This document shows positions 62,221-64,000 of a stretch of DNA of 64,000 nt, in pieces (positions within the stretch are counted from its first letter, which is position 1; every line of letters starts with the position of its first letter). Made by a program: the position numbers and the translations under genes. Source of the DNA: a candidate division LCP-89 bacterium B3_LCP (lineage in GTDB: Bacteria > Electryoneota > B3-LCP); NCBI GenBank assembly GCA_005223185.1, contig NJBN01000004.1, positions 62,001-126,000 on the forward strand, written 5' to 3'. The notes beneath the pieces are model-generated. The model was not told where the DNA came from. It saw nothing but the letters and a program-made list of their open reading frames with translations, and made no database searches.

Positions 62221-63114
62221 TCACTCCACCCCGCCTGCCGCCTGTCTTAAAGCACTTGCAATCGCCTTCGGCGCTCCGGATATTTTCATAAAAGTGCCCA
62301 TACCTAAACTAGGAAAACTCTGCGCTATGCGGAACTTTCCGTGAAGAGTATAGATCGTGCCACCGGATATCAATACTTCATATGGAAGATGCGGCGTTTG
62401 CTTTAGCTCTTCGGTGTCCGTTGTACCCATGACATTTAAGTCGGATCCCTTACCCTCTTTGATTGCCACACCAATCAGAGTTTCTTCTTTACCAGGAATA
62501 TCCACGCGATAGATCTTCGAAGTACCACCTCTACCCTCTGCTAATCCTTTCTCTATCGCCTGAATCGCCTCATCATATGTTTCATATTCCATAAGAGTTA
62601 TCCAATCATCGAAGGATGGCATCGGCATCAGCCTGCCACCATAATGATATCTGCGCAGCCTCTTGACCTTAACGCCCTTCTTGGAACCAAACGGTTCACC
62701 GGATCCCAGAACTGTTTCCATCTTCTTAGCAATCTCATCTAAATCTGTCGTCATGCGGTAAACCTGTGCGACGTAGAAGGGATTATTATAAGCCAGTTGG
62801 ACTTTATCCTCAACTTGAGTCAGGGAAACCCTTAAGGCAGCTCCAAAACCGCCCATCTCCGACAATGCAGCAGCTTGTTTGAGCTGCTCGTCGGTAACAA
62901 TAAGGATTAGAGCGCTGTCATACGGTTGATACTCGCCCACGATTTCAAACTCACCGTCAATGAGTCTGTTTCTAATCTTCTCTTTCATCCCGTCTATAGT
63001 CCCGACCTCGGATGACACCAGAATGTATGGTTTCAACCGTTCCGGCTTTGTGTAACCGATGGATACACTCATCATGCAGATCAGAATGATTGCAAGTTTT
63101 ACCAGCCTGTTCAT
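62221..63114 (-). CDS. Exported DUF302-like protein
   Basis: 297 residues from the ATG at 63114, which has a perfect AGGAGG site and a signal peptide (LVKLAIILICMMSVSIGYTK). The centre, FEIVGEYQPYDSALILIVTDEQLKQAAALSEMGGFGAALRVSLTQVEDKVQLAYNNPFYVAQVYRM, resembles DUF302-type proteins, and the C-terminal half (YEVLISGGTIYTLHGKFRIAQSFPSLGMGTFMKIS) is part of the same conserved protein type. Function is unknown; location should be periplasmic. It is alone between a repeat-bearing gap and the carboxylase gene. Confidence 0.68.
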   Translation of the reverse strand: MNRLVKLAIILICMMSVSIGYTKPERLKPYILVSSEVGTIDGMKEKIRNRLIDGEFEIVGEYQPYDSALILIVTDEQLKQAAALSEMGGFGAALRVSLTQVEDKVQLAYNNPFYVAQVYRMTTDLDEIAKKMETVLGSGEPFGSKKGVKVKRLRRYHYGGRLMPMPSFDDWITLMEYETYDEAIQAIEKGLAEGRGGTSKIYRVDIPGKEETLIGVAIKEGKGSDLNVMGTTDTEELKQTPHLPYEVLISGGTIYTLHGKFRIAQSFPSLGMGTFMKISGAPKAIASALRQAAGGVE

Positions 63115-63372
63115 TATTCCTCCTAAGTATTGTGTAGTATACACCAGAACCTAAAATCTGATTCCCGTAGAGTAGCGCGGAGGCCCGCCCTCCGCTGTTG
63201 GTAGTAAGCTACTGCGCTGCCATATCATGTCAAGATATTTAGTTAAAAGCCATAAGAGACTTATGGTTTATTAAGTCAGGTTTTGACCTTTCAAGTGGGA
63301 TTATTGCCACTGATTTATCAGGTCCCATCGGTTTCGATGAATCAGACCTACCGAACCCCGACCCCTGAATCC

Positions 63373-64000
63373 CTAAAGAGGTATATTCCCGTGTTTCTTC
63401 TTGGGGTTGTGGTCAACTTTGTTGCGGAGCATTTCCAGGCCGGTGATCAAGTCGAAGCGGGTAGTGGAGGGTTCGATGACGGCATCCACGTAGCCGCGGG
63501 CGGCGGCGATGTAGGGGTTGGCGAAGTGCTTTTCGTAATCGGCGATCTTCTGCTGAGCCAGCTTTTCCGGATCGTCAGATTCTTTGATTTCGTGATTGAA
63601 GATGATTTCCACCGCGCCTTTGGCGCCCATCACCGCGATTTCGGCTGTGGGCCAGGCGAAGTTCAGGTCGCCGCGCACGTGCTTAGAATTCATGACGTCG
63701 TAAGCTCCGCCGTAAGCTTTACGGGTGATGACCGTAATTTTGGGTACGGTCGCTTCACAGTAGGCATATAAAAGCTTGGCTCCGTTAGCGATGATCCCCC
63801 CCCATTCCTGATCGGTGCCGGGCAGGAAACCGGGCACGTCTTCGAAGGTGATCAGAGGAATATTAAATGCATCACAGAAGCGTATGAAGCGCGCTCCCTT
63901 TTTGGATGAATTGATATCCAGACAGCCAGCCAGATGCGCCGGTTGATTGGCAATAATACCCACCGCACGTCCACCCAGGCGAGCAAAACCGACCACGATA
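63373..64000 (-). CDS. Acyl-CoA (propionyl/methylmalonyl-type) carboxylase beta subunit, C-terminal part
   Basis: About 209 residues, running off the right edge. Sequence is that of the carboxyltransferase C-terminal half: [104 protein letters not shown], with the oxyanion-forming AYGGAY glycines, ending [17 protein letters not shown] as in propionyl-CoA carboxylase. It transfers CO2 from carboxybiotin to propionyl- or acetyl-CoA. The last stop at 63373 is clear, and the start is outside the window. Confidence 0.93.
   Translation of the reverse strand, partial: IVVGFARLGGRAVGIIANQPAHLAGCLDINSSKKGARFIRFCDAFNIPLITFEDVPGFLPGTDQEWGGIIANGAKLLYAYCEATVPKITVITRKAYGGAYDVMNSKHVRGDLNFAWPTAEIAVMGAKGAVEIIFNHEIKESDDPEKLAQQKIADYEKHFANPYIAAARGYVDAVIEPSTTRFDLITGLEMLRNKVDHNPKKKHGNIPL

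Noticed and set aside
1-64000. CRISPR array
   Set aside because: No set of regularly spaced direct repeats with unique spacers was found; the short repeats seen are iterons, att sites and REP-like palindromes.

Overview
The window reads as chromosome of an uncultured-type bacterium of the FCB superphylum. Six secreted proteins (five intact-looking, one a 5'-truncated copy) plus one chromosomal protease end in type IX secretion (T9SS/Por) type A sorting domains with the YPNPFNP-like signature, and the promoters I can see are sigma-70-like (TTGAC-17-TATATT). Shine-Dalgarno sites of the GGAG type precede most genes. I cannot assign a phylum more precisely from sequence alone.

Layout. 1-10,799 is ordinary chromosome: a class I aminotransferase (cut by the left edge), a giant gingipain-like C25 protein with a T9SS tail, a B12-binding radical SAM enzyme, and a tightly overlapping minus-strand operon (CaiB/BaiF CoA-transferase, phosphoribosyltransferase, DprA-like protein, glycosyltransferase). 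At 11,044 lies tRNA-Asp(GTC). A 50-bp perfect copy of its 3' part recurs at 44,709, so 11,122-44,758 is a ~33.6-kb integrative element inserted in tRNA-Asp. Its left half (11.2-24.2 kb, all minus strand) holds integrase, two excisionase-type HTH proteins, a small unknown protein, an AT-rich iteron-bearing gap, a primase-helicase, two unknown genes, a type I restriction-modification system (hsdRMS with a half-size HsdS) and an N-terminal fragment of an ArdC-like antirestriction protein. The primase and the ArdC fragment are each preceded by a structured element with the same pseudoknot-capable layout. The right half (25.1-40.7 kb, plus strand) holds T9SS cargo: a glycosidase-like FG-GAP protein, two paralogous FG-GAP/VCBS proteins, a truncated duplicate, an Asp-box protein and a C25 protease with a beta-helix. 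At the right end sits a compact cassette (ImmA/IrrE protease, PIN-like nuclease, beta-family/sce7725 protein, sce7726 PD-(D/E)XK protein), a plausible uncharacterised defence locus.

Beyond the right attachment site, the interrupted tRNA-Asp end is followed by a small GIY-YIG nuclease gene, then a second tRNA-Asp-like copy lacking its 5' acceptor strand and with an altered anticodon arm, then a second, truncated GIY-YIG start. This is a degenerate tandem array of [tRNA-Asp end + GIY-YIG]. Remnants of an alanine:cation symporter and a lone PD-(D/E)XK protein follow.

47.6-61.8 kb carries two divergent heavy-metal RND efflux loci: a CzcCBA-type operon (minus strand) and a CusCBA-type operon (plus strand) ending with a metal-binding lipoprotein. 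Each has a small secreted cysteine-containing protein of unknown role near its head. The window closes with a periplasmic DUF302-like protein and the 3' part of an acyl-CoA carboxylase beta subunit.
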